A stretch of 64,000 bases of DNA, taken from assembly GCA_013349325.1 (NCBI GenBank), contig DUZX01000004.1:62001-126000 (forward strand). Direction: 5' to 3'. The notes under the pieces were generated by a model. It worked only from the letters and a program-made list of their open reading frames with translations. It was not told the DNA's origin and ran no database searches. The DNA comes from Desulfuromonadales bacterium (GTDB lineage Bacteria; Desulfobacterota; Desulfuromonadia; Geobacterales; Pseudopelobacteraceae). This document shows positions 16,438 through 27,800 of this stretch, in pieces. Each line of letters begins with the position of its first letter. Within the stretch, counting starts at the first letter, position 1. Made by a program: the position numbers and the translations under genes.

Positions 16438-19301
16438 CCATGCAATCAGACGCCACAACCAGCTTACCTGAACGGTACCGCCTGCCACTTCTGCTGACTC
16501 TGATTTCTGCCGGTCTGGTGGGTAATTATTTCAACTTCCCCCTCTTTCTCAATATCGATTTTATCTTCGGCAGCATCTTCGCCCTGTTGGCTCTCCAGTT
16601 TTTCGGACTTGGCCGGGGAATCGTCGCGGCAGCGCTGATTGCCAGCTATACCTACCTGCTCTGGAATGAACCGTACGCCTTCATTATTATGACTGTCGAG
16701 GTGGCGGTAGTTGGTTGGCTGATGACTCGCCGCAAGGTTGGTATGGTATTGGCTGATACACTCTACTGGCTGCTGGTCGGCTTGCCGCTCGGCTTCCTTT
16801 TTTACCGGCTCGTGCTGGACATCCCGCTCAGCAGCAGCTCGATTATCATGATAAAGCAGGCCGTGAACGGAATTACCAATGCCACCGTTGCACGACTTAT
16901 TTTTACCGGTATCGCTCTCCGTTCACGTTCATTGCTTACCTCTTACAAAGACATCGTCTACAATCTGCTTGCTTTTTTTACACTCAGTCCGACACTGATC
17001 ATGCTGGCGGTCAACAGCAGAAGCGATTTTAACGCAGCCGATCATAAAATTCGTGAAAAATTAGGTCAAGAATCTCAGCATATAGCACAGAGAATGGAGA
17101 ATCAGGGTGTTCTTACGCCAGAGCAGGTACGAAAGCAGCTTACCACGAGTGCACATGACAACAGTCTCCTCTACACTCTTATAGATTCAAGTGGTAACGT
17201 CATCATGAGTAACCGGAGCGATCAGAAGAGCATGGCACCTTTCTCACGTGGCAGTGGGACGCTTACCGGCATTGATCAGACCGTGAATCTCTGGATACCG
17301 GCACTTTCCCCTCACACCTCGGTCTCGGAAAAATGGCAAAAATCATACTACGTAACGGAAACTGTTCTTGGAGTGCAGGCCGCGTGGAAACTGATTCTCG
17401 AACAACCGGTGGCGCCCTTCCAGAAAGAGCTTTACGACACCTATACCGGGAAATTGACGCTGCTGTTTCTGATTCTGCTCGGAGCGCTGGTGCTGGCAGA
17501 ATTTTTATGCCGGAGGATTGTTGACTCACTGGAACAGCTCCGCAAACTGACATACCAGCTTCCGATCAGGCTGGCGCAGGGAGACGCTGAAACCATCTGG
17601 CCTGAAAGCGGTATTGAAGAGGCTAATCATCTCATCAACAATTTCAGGGATATGACGCATGCCCTCTCCGGACAGTTCCATGAAGTACGGCAGATCAACG
17701 AAATACTGGAACAGCGCGTGGAAGAGCGGACTACTGAATTACGGGAGAGTGAGAACAGACTTGCGACCATCTTTGACACCACAAAAATCCACCTCTGGGC
17801 CTTTGACGGCACCTCATACACTTACACCAACAAGCAATGGTTTGATTATACCGGTCAGAACCCGGATGTCTCTCCGACCACCGAACGATGGATATCGGTG
17901 GTGCACCCCGATGATCTGGACACGGCTCTGAGCATCTGGCAGACCAATTGGGAGGCCAAAACCGAGCATGACAACTACTTCCGGTTGCGTCGGCATGACG
18001 GTGTGTACCGGGACTTTCTCTGCCACGTCGCTCCCATAACTGACGAACATGGTATTTTCCGGTATTTCATCGGCTTTAATCTGGATATCACCGAACGTAA
18101 ACAGACCGAAGACGAATTACGTCTGGCCAATGGCGCCGCAGAATCAGCCAACCATGCCAAGAGCCAGTTTTTAGCAAATATGAGTCACGAAATCCGCACA
18201 CCTATGAACGGCGTCCTCGGTATGACCCAGATTCTTGCCATGACCGACCTGACGCCGGAGCAGCGCGAATATGTAGATGCACTCAAGCTATCCGGAAAGA
18301 ATCTGATGCTGCTGATTAACGACATTCTTGACCTCTCCAAGATTGAAGCCGGAAAAGTTTTACTTGAGGTAGCCGATTTCAGTCTGCAGCAGTCCATAAA
18401 AAATGTTGCCTTGATGCAGAATTCAATTATTCTGGCGAAAGGATTGAGTCTGGAAGTAGATCTGGACGATAATATCCCGCCGATAGTGAAAGGAGATCAA
18501 CTTCGCGTCAAACAGATTCTGCTCAATCTGCTGGGTAACGCGATCAAATTCACCGCACACGGCTCTATCAAGGTCACGGCCCGGCTCCTCGAAAGTAACG
18601 AAACATCCATACTCGTTCAGATTGCGGTATGCGACAGTGGTATCGGAATCTCAGCAGAAGCGCACGAAACAATTTTCAAACCGTTTGTCCAGGAAGATGG
18701 CTCCACAACACGTAAATATGGTGGTACCGGCCTCGGCCTGACAATCACACGGAGGCTGGTGGAACTGATGGGGGGCTGCATCTCTGTAGTGAGTACGCAA
18801 GGAACCGGCAGCTGCTTTTCCGTTGACCTCCCTTTTACCGTTTCTCAACAGGCCATTATGGAACATCACTCAAACACACCTGAGGAGATAATGCGGGATG
18901 CGCCGCCGCTGCAAATCCTGTTTGCTGAAGATGACCCGGTCAACATAACCTTCGGTAAAATTTTACTGCAAAAATTGGGACATGACGTAACCGTTGTAAC
19001 GAACGGTGCCGCATGCCTGGATGCTCTGGAAGCGGAGCGCTTCGATCTGGTACTGATGGATATACAAATGCCGGTCATGAATGGTGAACAAACCCTGCGC
19101 GCCATCCGCAAAAACGAGAGTCAAACGAGCCTTCACCAGCCGATTATCGCCCTGACAGCCCACTCAATGCGCGGTGACAAAGATCGTTATCTACAGGTAG
19201 GATTTGACGGTTATCTTTCAAAGCCGCTGGCTATCAACGAGCTTGTCTCTGAGATGGCCCGGGTTGTCGGTGAAGCACGCAGTGCTACGGGAGAGCAGTG
19301 A
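16434..19301 (+). CDS. Membrane hybrid histidine kinase (PAS-HisKA-HATPase-REC)
   Basis: The 955-residue protein starts with about six membrane helices (residues 15-200), a periplasmic loop to about 340 and another helix near 350. A HAMP-like/coiled-coil segment leads to a PAS domain (about 445-560, ending FIGFNLDITERKQ). The HisKA box NMSHEIRTPMNGVLGM places the phospho-acceptor at His585; the ATPase domain has LLGNAIKF and GGTGLGLTITRRL. A receiver domain ends the protein with acceptor Asp876 in LVLMDIQMPVMNG. No output domain is present, so a partner regulator or Hpt protein is needed. The next gene, also a kinase, overlaps by four bases. Confidence 0.9.
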   Translation: MTMQSDATTSLPERYRLPLLLTLISAGLVGNYFNFPLFLNIDFIFGSIFALLALQFFGLGRGIVAAALIASYTYLLWNEPYAFIIMTVEVAVVGWLMTRRKVGMVLADTLYWLLVGLPLGFLFYRLVLDIPLSSSSIIMIKQAVNGITNATVARLIFTGIALRSRSLLTSYKDIVYNLLAFFTLSPTLIMLAVNSRSDFNAADHKIREKLGQESQHIAQRMENQGVLTPEQVRKQLTTSAHDNSLLYTLIDSSGNVIMSNRSDQKSMAPFSRGSGTLTGIDQTVNLWIPALSPHTSVSEKWQKSYYVTETVLGVQAAWKLILEQPVAPFQKELYDTYTGKLTLLFLILLGALVLAEFLCRRIVDSLEQLRKLTYQLPIRLAQGDAETIWPESGIEEANHLINNFRDMTHALSGQFHEVRQINEILEQRVEERTTELRESENRLATIFDTTKIHLWAFDGTSYTYTNKQWFDYTGQNPDVSPTTERWISVVHPDDLDTALSIWQTNWEAKTEHDNYFRLRRHDGVYRDFLCHVAPITDEHGIFRYFIGFNLDITERKQTEDELRLANGAAESANHAKSQFLANMSHEIRTPMNGVLGMTQILAMTDLTPEQREYVDALKLSGKNLMLLINDILDLSKIEAGKVLLEVADFSLQQSIKNVALMQNSIILAKGLSLEVDLDDNIPPIVKGDQLRVKQILLNLLGNAIKFTAHGSIKVTARLLESNETSILVQIAVCDSGIGISAEAHETIFKPFVQEDGSTTRKYGGTGLGLTITRRLVELMGGCISVVSTQGTGSCFSVDLPFTVSQQAIMEHHSNTPEEIMRDAPPLQILFAEDDPVNITFGKILLQKLGHDVTVVTNGAACLDALEAERFDLVLMDIQMPVMNGEQTLRAIRKNESQTSLHQPIIALTAHSMRGDKDRYLQVGFDGYLSKPLAINELVSEMARVVGEARSATGEQ

Positions 19302-21638
19302 TGAGTCAACAAACTAAAACACGGGCAGCTGAACAGCAGCTTCTGATGGATCGCTACCGCTCCATTCTCCAGACATCCATGGATGGCGTCTGGTGGGTTG
19401 ACATGCAGGGGCGGCTGCTAGAAGTGAATGCAAGCTATTGTGCGATGAGCGGTTACAGCGAACAGGAGCTACTGAATCTGAATATCGCTGATCTGGAGGA
19501 TCAGGAATCAAGTGGCGACATAGCGGAACATACCCGCAAAGTTATGGAACGTGGAGAAGACCGCTTCGAAACCCGCCATCGTCGCAAGGATGGAACTGTT
19601 TTTGATATTGAAATCAGCGTACGCTACCTGCCTGGCCAATCGGACCAGATGATAGCATTCCTGCGTGATATCACCTCGCGTAAACAGGCAGAAGAAGCGC
19701 TCTGGAATGAAAAGGCTTTTTTACGCTGCGTTATCGATTCGGCCAACGACCTGATCTACTTCAAGGATCTCAACAGTGTTTATCTCGGCTGTAACCGTGC
19801 CTCCGAGATTTTCACCGGAGTGGCGGAATGCGATCAGGTCGGAAAAACCGACTTCGATTTATTGGATCATGCGACAGCCGTGATATGCCGTGAACGCGAC
19901 AAGCTGGTCATGGCAGGTGAAACAGCAGCTCATGCCGAAGAGTGGGTGACTTATCCGGATGGACGCAGAGTTTTACTGGATACTCTCAAAACTCCCATCT
20001 TTGACAAAAACGGTCGCGCAGTCGGCCTGGTTGGAATTTCTCGTGATATCACCGATCGAAAAGAGATGGAAAATGCCCTGCGCGCCAGTGAGAACCGCTA
20101 CCGCAGCCTGATGGAAAACATTCCTGCCATTGTCTACAAATATTCAACCAGGAGTGGTGGTTTGTTTTACTCGCCGCAAGTTGAACAGGTTTTTGAATAT
20201 CCTTTGCAAGCATTTTATGACAATCCACTGCTCTGGAAAAATTCCATCCATCCAGAAGACACCATGCTAGTAGAACAGGCAATTGCCAGAACCTGTGACC
20301 ATGGTGAAACGGGGGTTTACGTCGAATACCGGGTACGAAACCGTTCGGGGAACTGGATCTGGTTGCGTGACAGTCTGATTCAACGCGAGATATCCAGCAA
20401 AGGGATAGAGATCTTCGGTATCGCCACGGATATAACAGAACGTAAACAGGCCGAGGAAGAGCGGATTAAAATGGAGATGCAACTCCATCAGGCGCAAAAA
20501 CTGGAAAGCCTTGGTGTGCTGGCTGGCGGCATTGCGCACGATTTCAACAACATTCTGGCGATCATCATCGGGCACTGTTCGCTGGCGCAGCTGAGACCTG
20601 AATCAGCCGAGAGCCGTCTTGCAACCATTGAAAATGCTGCCGAGCGTGCGGCTGAACTCTGTCGCCAGATGCTGGCCTATGCCGGAAAAACCGAATTTGT
20701 CCGCAGTCGCATCGATATGTGGGTACTTGTGGATGAAATGGTCAGGATGCTGCAGTCAACTATCAGCCAGAATGTGACCATCATCCGGGATCTGGCCGAC
20801 ACTATTCCGGATATCACCGGAGACGCCGGTCAGCTCAGACAGATCGTCATGAATCTGATTATCAATGCCACCGAAGCCATCGGCGAAAACCGGGGGGGAA
20901 GTCAGGATAGCACTGCACTCCACGGTTATCAGAGCAGAACAGTCCGTCCAGGATTATCTCGGCAATTACGTTATGCCTGGTGAGTACGTTTCTCTGGAAA
21001 TTTCTGATAGTGGCTGTGGTATGAATGAAGAGACCAGGCTCCGGATCTTCGAACCATTTTATACCACCAAATTTACCGGTCGCGGCCTGGGGCTGTCGGC
21101 TACCCTCGGCATCATTACCTCGCATTCGGGCGCACTCCAGCTCACCAGCCTGCCGGGTAATGGCACAACTTTCAGGGTCTTTTTACCGGTACAAAACCCG
21201 GACGTGCAGGATCTAGATGCTCCGCAGAGAGCTGCCGTAACAACAGAGTGGCGAGGGAGTGGAACAGTACTGTTGGTGGAAGATGAAGAGATAATCGCTC
21301 AGGTTGCCAGGGCCATGCTGGATGAGCTTGGATTCACCGTCATTGCAGCAATAAACGGCCGGGAAGCACTGGATCTGTATCAGCAGCTGAGCGGCGTGAT
21401 CAGTATGGTTATCACCGACATAGGCATGCCGATCATGGATGGTTATGAACTGGTTCGTGAACTGAAAAAACTCAGTCCCGCCCTGCCGATTGTAATCTCC
21501 AGTGGTTTTGGAGACACGGACGTATTCTCGCGGATAGAACGTGACGCTGTCGCTGGAATTATCAGCAAACCGTATGGATTTGTTCAGCTAAGCGAGGTAC
21601 TGGAGCGCGCGATGCGTAAGTCGCGCGAGCAGGATTGA
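19298..21638 (+). pseudogene. Soluble PAS-type hybrid histidine kinase, split by frameshift at G7
   Basis: The first part (19298-20983) encodes three PAS domains with PAC ends (FLRDITSRKQAEEAL, GISRDITDRKEMENAL, GIATDITERKQAEEER), then HisKA with GGIAHDFNNILAIIIGHC (His414) and the start of the ATPase domain (IVMNLIINATEAIGEN). Conserved sequence then shifts frame: GEVRIAL, ISDSGCGM, FEPFYTTKFTGRGLGLSATL and a receiver domain with Asp in MVITDIGMPIMDG, ending at 21638. The join is a run of seven G at 20892-20898; six would restore one protein of about 780 residues. No membrane segment is seen. It may be a sequencing slip, a true lesion or a slippery site. Confidence 0.8.
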
Positions 21639-21641
21639 GTT

Positions 21642-23318
21642 TTACTTCCTGGCCCAGACATCCCGCAGCGTAACGACCCTGTTGAACACCAGTTCCCCGG
21701 GCTGTGAATCTTTCGGGTCCTGGCGGAAATAGCCGGTCCGCTCAAACTGATAGCGGGTTTCTACATCCGAATCGGCCAGAGTCGCTTCAAGTTTACAGTC
21801 TGTCAGAGTTTCAACGGAATTCGGATTCAGGAACTGTTTGTAATCAATCCCGCCCCGATCCGGATTCGGATCAGCGAACAGCCGGTCGAACAGCCGTACT
21901 TCAGCTGCGACGGCGTGCGCAGCGGAAACCCAGTGAATCACACCCTTGACCTTACGGCCGTCGGCAGTGTGAATCCCCTCACGCGAAGCCGGATCATACT
22001 GACCGCGCAACTCCAGTACGGTACCCTGCTCATCTTTAATTACTCCCGTACAGGTAACGATGTACCCGAACCGTAATTTGACCTCACCGCCAACCATCAG
22101 CCGATGAAAACCCTTACGTGGCACTTCCATAAAATCATCGCCATCTATCCAGATTTCCTTTGAAAAGCCGATTGTACGACTGCCCATTTCCGGTTTCTGC
22201 GGATGATTGGCGGCCTGCAGCTCTTCGGTCATGTCCGCTGGATAATTATCGATCACCAGCTTGATCGGACGCAGTACCGCCATGGCGCGTGGCGCCGAGT
22301 CATTCAGGTCGGTCCGGACACACTCTTCCAGTACGGAAACATCAATCCAGGAATCACTGCGTCCGACTCCGATCTGCTCGCAGAACGTACGAATTGAAGC
22401 CGGAGTATAGCCACGACGGCGTAACCCTTCCAGAGTCGGCAGACGAGGATCATCCCACCCGCTGACCGTGCCGAGCTGTACCAGCTCCTGCAGTTTGCGC
22501 TTGCTCATAACCGTATAGGTCAGGTTCAGACGTGCGAATTCGTACTGTCGCGGTCGGGCCGGCACCGGCAGGTTATCGAGGAACCATTCATAGAGCGGTT
22601 TGTGCGATTCAAATTCCAGCGTGCAGATCGAATGCGTAATCCCTTCCAGGGCATCGGTCTGTCCATGGGCGAAGTCGTACATCGGGTAGATCTTCCAGGC
22701 ATCGCCGACATGCGGGTGCGGGGCGTGCAGGATACGGTAGATAACCGGATCACGCAGATTGATATTGGGCGCAGCCATATCGATTTTGGCACGCAGAACG
22801 TGAGAACCGTCGGGGAATTCACCGCTGCGCATACGACCGAACAACTCCAGATTTTCGGCAACAGTGCGGTTACGATACGGGCTCTCGGTGCCCGCTTCAG
22901 TCAGGGTGCCGCGATAGGCGCGGATCTCTTCGGCGCTCAGATCTTCGACATAGGCTTTGCCCTGTTCGATCAGATACAGCGCCCACTGGTACAGCTGTTC
23001 AAAATTATCCGAGGCGTAATAGAGGTGTTGCCCCCAGTCAAAACCGAGCCAGCGGACACTCTCCTTGATTGAATCGATATATTCCTGTTCTTCTTTGGCC
23101 GGGTTGGTATCATCAAAGCGCAGGTGACAGCGTCCGCCGAAATCTCGCGCCAGACCGAAGTTGATACAGATCGCCTTGGCATGACCGATATGCAGATATC
23201 CGTTCGGTTCCGGGGGAAAACGGGTCACAACACCGCTGTGTTTGCCGCTCTTCAGATCCTCGTCAATAATGCTGCGCAAAAAATTGTTTGTTGGTGCTGC
23301 TGCCTGTTCATCTGACAT
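21642..23318 (-). CDS. glnS: Glutaminyl-tRNA synthetase
   Basis: The 558-residue class I synthetase has the HIGH motif in [15 protein letters not shown] (residues 43-46), the GlnRS marker FDDTNP, and the KMSKS counterpart VMSKRKL. The anticodon-binding beta-barrels with [11 protein letters not shown] and [13 protein letters not shown] follow. It charges tRNA-Gln directly, so this organism need not rely on the Glu-AdT route. The ATG at 23318 follows AAGAGG and matches family N-termini; the open frame beyond it is a shadow over a REP element. It converges with the plus-strand kinase, four bases away. Confidence 0.95.
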   Translation of the reverse strand: MSDEQAAAPTNNFLRSIIDEDLKSGKHSGVVTRFPPEPNGYLHIGHAKAICINFGLARDFGGRCHLRFDDTNPAKEEQEYIDSIKESVRWLGFDWGQHLYYASDNFEQLYQWALYLIEQGKAYVEDLSAEEIRAYRGTLTEAGTESPYRNRTVAENLELFGRMRSGEFPDGSHVLRAKIDMAAPNINLRDPVIYRILHAPHPHVGDAWKIYPMYDFAHGQTDALEGITHSICTLEFESHKPLYEWFLDNLPVPARPRQYEFARLNLTYTVMSKRKLQELVQLGTVSGWDDPRLPTLEGLRRRGYTPASIRTFCEQIGVGRSDSWIDVSVLEECVRTDLNDSAPRAMAVLRPIKLVIDNYPADMTEELQAANHPQKPEMGSRTIGFSKEIWIDGDDFMEVPRKGFHRLMVGGEVKLRFGYIVTCTGVIKDEQGTVLELRGQYDPASREGIHTADGRKVKGVIHWVSAAHAVAAEVRLFDRLFADPNPDRGGIDYKQFLNPNSVETLTDCKLEATLADSDVETRYQFERTGYFRQDPKDSQPGELVFNRVVTLRDVWARK

Positions 23319-23348
23319 ATAAAACCTCTTGAAGATTTTGTATTGAGC

Positions 23349-23433
23349 CGTAGGGGCGATCCCGGTGGGTCGCCCTGTTGCAATGCCCCACACAGTTACA
23401 ACATCAGGGCGAGCCGACGGCGTCGCCCCTACA
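23349..23433. repeat. Inverted pair of GTAGGGGCGA...TCGCCC palindromes
   Basis: GTAGGGGCGA...GTCGCCCTG (23350-23377) is mirrored by CAGGGCGAGC...GTCGCCCCTAC (23405-23432). Each arm is itself a hairpin (GGGCGA/TCGCCC), and the arms are inverted relative to each other. This is a REP-like unit of a family distinct from the REPs at 3.8 and 11.5 kb. It fills the miaB-glnS gap. Confidence 0.75.
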
Positions 23434-23457
23434 ATAAAAGCGTCCTCTGCGGTAAAG

Positions 23458-24774
23458 TCATACGCGCTCCCCCAGCAGAGAATTCGGATAGGCCTTGGTA
23501 ATCCTGACATCTACAAAACTGCCTATGAGAGCACTGTCACCACTGAAATTGACGATGCGGCCGATGTCGGCCTTGCCGGAAATCTGGCCGGGCAGCTTGC
23601 CCTCCCCTTCAACCAGTACATTCACGACGCTGCCGATGTAGGGTTGGCAGATATCTCTGGTGTGGCGGCGCTGTAGCTCCATCAGACGATCCAGGCGGGC
23701 CATTTTCACCTTTTTTGGCAGATCGTCATGCAACTCGGCCGCTTTCGTTCCGGGGCGTGGCGAGTAGACGAAGGAGAACAGATCGATGTAGCGTACCTCC
23801 TCCATCAGAGAAAGCGTCGCTTCAAAATCATCATCCGTCTCGCCGGGAAAACCGACAATAATATCACCGGTAAAAACTATCCCGGGGCGGACCGACTTCA
23901 GTTTGGCAACTTTATCCAGGTACGAATCCCGCGTGTATCCTCGTCCCATCAATTTCAGTACGGCATCGCTGCCGGATTGCGCCGGCAGATGGATCTGGCC
24001 GGCCAGCTTGGGAACATCGCCAAAACAGGCGATCAACTCATCGGACATATCCTTGGGGTGCGAGGTTGTAAAACGGATACGGTCGATACCGGATATTTCG
24101 GCGACCTGACGGATCAGTTCAGGAAAGGTGGGCTCCCCTACGGTTTTGAGACCATACGAGTTGACGTTCTGTCCCAGCAGAATAACTTCCCTGACCCCTT
24201 CATAAGCCAGCTGTGCGACTTCCGTCAGGATATCCGCAGAACGGCGGCTGATCTCACGGCCACGCACAAAGGGCACGATGCAGTACGAGCAGAAATTGTC
24301 GCACCCCTGCATGACGGTCACAAAACGCGAAAGACGAGATTCACCCTTAATCGAAGGAAACAGATCCAGACGCTGGTCATTATCGATAAAAGATGTCTCT
24401 GAACGGCGCTCGCCCCGCTCGGCGCCGCGCACCATATCCGGCAGCAGGTGCAGGTTGTGCGTGCCGATCACCAGATCAAGATAGGGCAGTTTACGGAGCA
24501 GTTCCTCCCCCTCCTGCTGGGCTACACAGCCGCCGACCGCAATAATCTGCTGTTTGCCATCCCGCTTGTAAATGCGCAGATTGGCCAGCCGGTTATAGAC
24601 CTTTTCCTCGGCCCCGCCGCGCACACTGCAGGTATTCAGCAGAATCATATCGGCAACGGCGGCCTCATTGGTCGGCGCGTAGCCCAGGTCAGCCAGCATG
24701 GAAACAATCCGTTCGGAATCATTGACATTCATCTGACAGCCGAAGGTTTCTATATAGAGGAGTTTCGTAAACAT
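23458..24774 (-). CDS. miaB: tRNA i6A37 methylthiotransferase MiaB
   Basis: The 438-residue enzyme adds the methylthio group to i6A37. It has cysteines 13, 49 and 83 ([20 protein letters not shown]) for the auxiliary cluster and 158, 162, 165 ([18 protein letters not shown]) for the radical SAM cluster, plus a C-terminal TRAM domain. [13 protein letters not shown] is the MiaB form. A strong promoter lies so close that the transcript would begin only about five bases before the ATG, and no ribosome binding site is visible. Confidence 0.95.
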   Translation of the reverse strand: MFTKLLYIETFGCQMNVNDSERIVSMLADLGYAPTNEAAVADMILLNTCSVRGGAEEKVYNRLANLRIYKRDGKQQIIAVGGCVAQQEGEELLRKLPYLDLVIGTHNLHLLPDMVRGAERGERRSETSFIDNDQRLDLFPSIKGESRLSRFVTVMQGCDNFCSYCIVPFVRGREISRRSADILTEVAQLAYEGVREVILLGQNVNSYGLKTVGEPTFPELIRQVAEISGIDRIRFTTSHPKDMSDELIACFGDVPKLAGQIHLPAQSGSDAVLKLMGRGYTRDSYLDKVAKLKSVRPGIVFTGDIIVGFPGETDDDFEATLSLMEEVRYIDLFSFVYSPRPGTKAAELHDDLPKKVKMARLDRLMELQRRHTRDICQPYIGSVVNVLVEGEGKLPGQISGKADIGRIVNFSGDSALIGSFVDVRITKAYPNSLLGERV

Positions 24775-24785
24775 AGCGGTCGAAA

Positions 24786-24815
24786 TTTATACGCGACTAT
24801 GGGAGGTAAAGTCAA
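24786..24815 (-). promoter_or_regulatory. Sigma-70-type promoter of miaB, near-leaderless
   Basis: Read on the minus strand: TTGACT (24815-24810), an 18-base spacer, TATAAA (24791-24786). Transcription would start near 24779, about five bases before the miaB ATG at 24774, leaving no room for a Shine-Dalgarno sequence. Confidence 0.65.
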
Positions 24816-24839
24816 TTGAATTGGCGTGTTTATAAAACT

Positions 24840-27800
24840 CTACTCCAGCAAAAAATCAAAATCCTCGCGCGTCAACCCTGCCCCGCCACCTCCAACCCCC
24901 TCTTCCAGTATCGCCGTGTAGAGCGCCGATTTCTGGGCTTTCAGCGTCATCATTTTTTCCTCTATGGTGTGACGCATGATCAGGCGTGTGATGGTGACCT
25001 GTTCCGTCTGCCCGATTCGGTGGGCGCGGTCGGAGGCCTGATTTTCGACAGCCGGATTCCACCATGGGTCCATATGGTAGACGTATGTTGCTTTGGTAAG
25101 GTTAAGTCCCCTCCCCCCCGCTTTGAGACTGATCAGGAAAACGGTTGGTTCATTCGAGTTCTGGAAGGTCTGCACCAGCGTTCTACGGCGCGGAACCGGT
25201 GTGGAACCATCCAGACGCAGACAGCTGATTCCCTGATCCTGCAACCCTTTTTCAATAATATCCAGATAGCCGGTAAATTGAGAAAACACCAGGGCGCTGT
25301 GCCCTTCCGCACGGAGCTCTTCAAGCTGCTCTACCAAAAAATCAAGTTTGGGCGACGTTTCGCCGATTCCGGCGGATACCAGTTCGGGAGCCAGACAGAT
25401 CTGACGCAGCCTGAGAATGGCGGTCAGGGCGATGATGCGGGCTTGCGCTGCAATGTGGCTCTTATAGGCATTCTGAATCTGGCCGCGAACCTGCTCCACC
25501 GTGCGTTGATAGAGCGCCTTTTGTTTGGGTGTCAGCTCCAGATGGATGTCCATCTCGATTTTGGGCGGCAGTTCACTGGCGATCAGCTGTTTTGTACGTC
25601 GCAGCAAAAAGGGACGGGTCCTACTGATCAGTCGGGCTGTTCCAGCTGTGCCATCCTGGCTGAAATTGCGCGAGAACTCCTCGCGTGTGCCTAAAAGTCC
25701 CGGCAGACAGAGGTCCATGATGGCGTAGTATTCTTTGAGGTTGTTTTCAACCGGGGTTCCGGTAAGCGCCAGAGTAAACGCCCCGTTCAACCTGCGCACG
25801 GCAGTGCTGGTTGCTGTCTGGATATTTTTTACGATCTGGGCTTCATCGTAGATAATCACATTGAAGCGCAGCATCTCCAACTGTTCGATATCACGCTGAA
25901 TAATACCGTAGCTGGTAACAATGATGTCATGACCCGCCAGCGATTCGATGGAACGGTCGCCTCCGGAGTAAAGACAGGCCGAAGCATCAGGCAGAAAGCG
26001 GGCGATTTCGGCCTCCCAGTTAAACAACAGCGAAGGGGGCGCAACCACCAGATGCGGTATACCGCCGGAAACGGCGGAACCGATGTCGCCTGACATAATT
26101 CCGGCCAACAGCGTTATGGCCTGGACGGTTTTACCAAGTCCCATGTCATCGGCCAGACAGGCGCCAAAGCGATGGTCATACATAAAGGCCAGCCAGCGCC
26201 AGGCATCAACCTGATAGTGTCGCAACTGTGCATTGAGACTGGCCGGCAAACTGCGCTCGGGAATACTGGCAAAGTTAAGCAGACTATCCAGAATTGACTC
26301 ATCTTCCGGTGACAACGTTACCGTTACTCCGTTACGACGAAGCTGCAGCCAATCCAGAATTTGCAAGCGCGGAACGCACACATAAGCGCCGCTTCGCTTC
26401 TTATTTCCACCCGACCAGGCACCGGAAAGGAGCGAGAAGACATCTCGTGCAGTATCATCCATCAGCATCACGCTGCCGTCACGACGCAGCAGACCGTTGT
26501 CGGCGAAGAGTCCGTTCAACTCTTCGGATGTCAGCAGTACACCGTTGCAGCGAATCTCCGGTTTGAGCTCGAACCAGTCGATGCCGCTGTTGGTGGCATC
26601 GAGCGAAAATTCCCACGTAGCGGCATGCACCGGCTCTTGCTGCAGATGCAGCGAAAAACCTTGCGACTGCAGGCGTGACGTCAGCTCCACGACAACCCGG
26701 CTGCTCAACGATGACGGCCCATACGCCAGACCTCCCGACGCATCCGTACACAATGCCTCCAGACCAAGAACCTCAAACAGAACCCTCATCAAGCGGGCCT
26801 GAATACGAAGATCCTCTTCTACCCGAATCCATCCATCTGACGTTGCAATGAGAAGTGTCTGCGTGTTCCGCCACTCCTCTGCAATGAAGTTGAGTAGCTG
26901 GAGAGCTTCGTTCTTTACCTCTGGTGCTGAAAAGTCGGCAGAGTTGCCGAGTGATCGCATAAAGATGTCAGTGGCACTACTACCTTCTTCATCCATCATC
27001 GCAAAGACGGACGCCACAACAGCGCGTAACCGTTTCATGGCTTTCAAGCCATGTGTGATAATGCTTGAGCGACGAGCCGGGTTCAGGAGTTTCAATACTG
27101 ATGTGGAACAGGGGAAGGATTGGCTGGCATATACTCCGAGCGTTTCAAGAGCAATTCTGGCGTGCAGGTAGTGCTCCGCTCGCTCCAGTTCGGGCGGGAT
27201 ATTCAGCAGATACGTTGGGGAAGCTGGTAGCGGTACGCAGACCGGCACACCGTTTAAGAGAAAGATGAACTGTTCAGCGCCACTGTTGAACATCTCGGCT
27301 GTGGCCCGGATACAGGCAGAATTGAAGTGCGAACGTGCTACCGAGATGGTGTGAGGAGTGCTGCGCTGTACAACCAATTCGTCCGTGAGCGCTTCCCAGA
27401 ATTTCCAGGCACTACAGTCGGTAATGGGAGAAATTGTCCCGGCAGACGGATCAAATATCAGGTTTCCCTGCAATACCGCTTCCAGCGGAATCACACGACC
27501 GTCTCCCAGTAAACGCGAAATGAGAATCTCCTCACCACGAATATCGAAACTGATCGCGGCAGAGCGACTGCCACCGCTGCAGTACACCAGCGTTGTTTCA
27601 TGAGCTTCGGCATCACACACGATGATCGGATATTTCCCTCCGGTAACGGCCAGAAATGCTTCAAAATAGCGCGGTGATGATTCGTAGTAATAATGAGACG
27701 CCATAAAGCGGGCCAGATCGGTCGGGATTCCGATAGACGTCCAACCATGAACCGTTTCAGTGCCACGCGTGATTCTACCGGTAACGCTGTTGTCGGGCTT

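Noticed and set aside
23319-23510. An N-terminal extension of glnS upstream of 23318
   Set aside because: The extra codons read through a palindromic repeat, and the ATG at 23318 has a good ribosome binding site and the family N-terminus.
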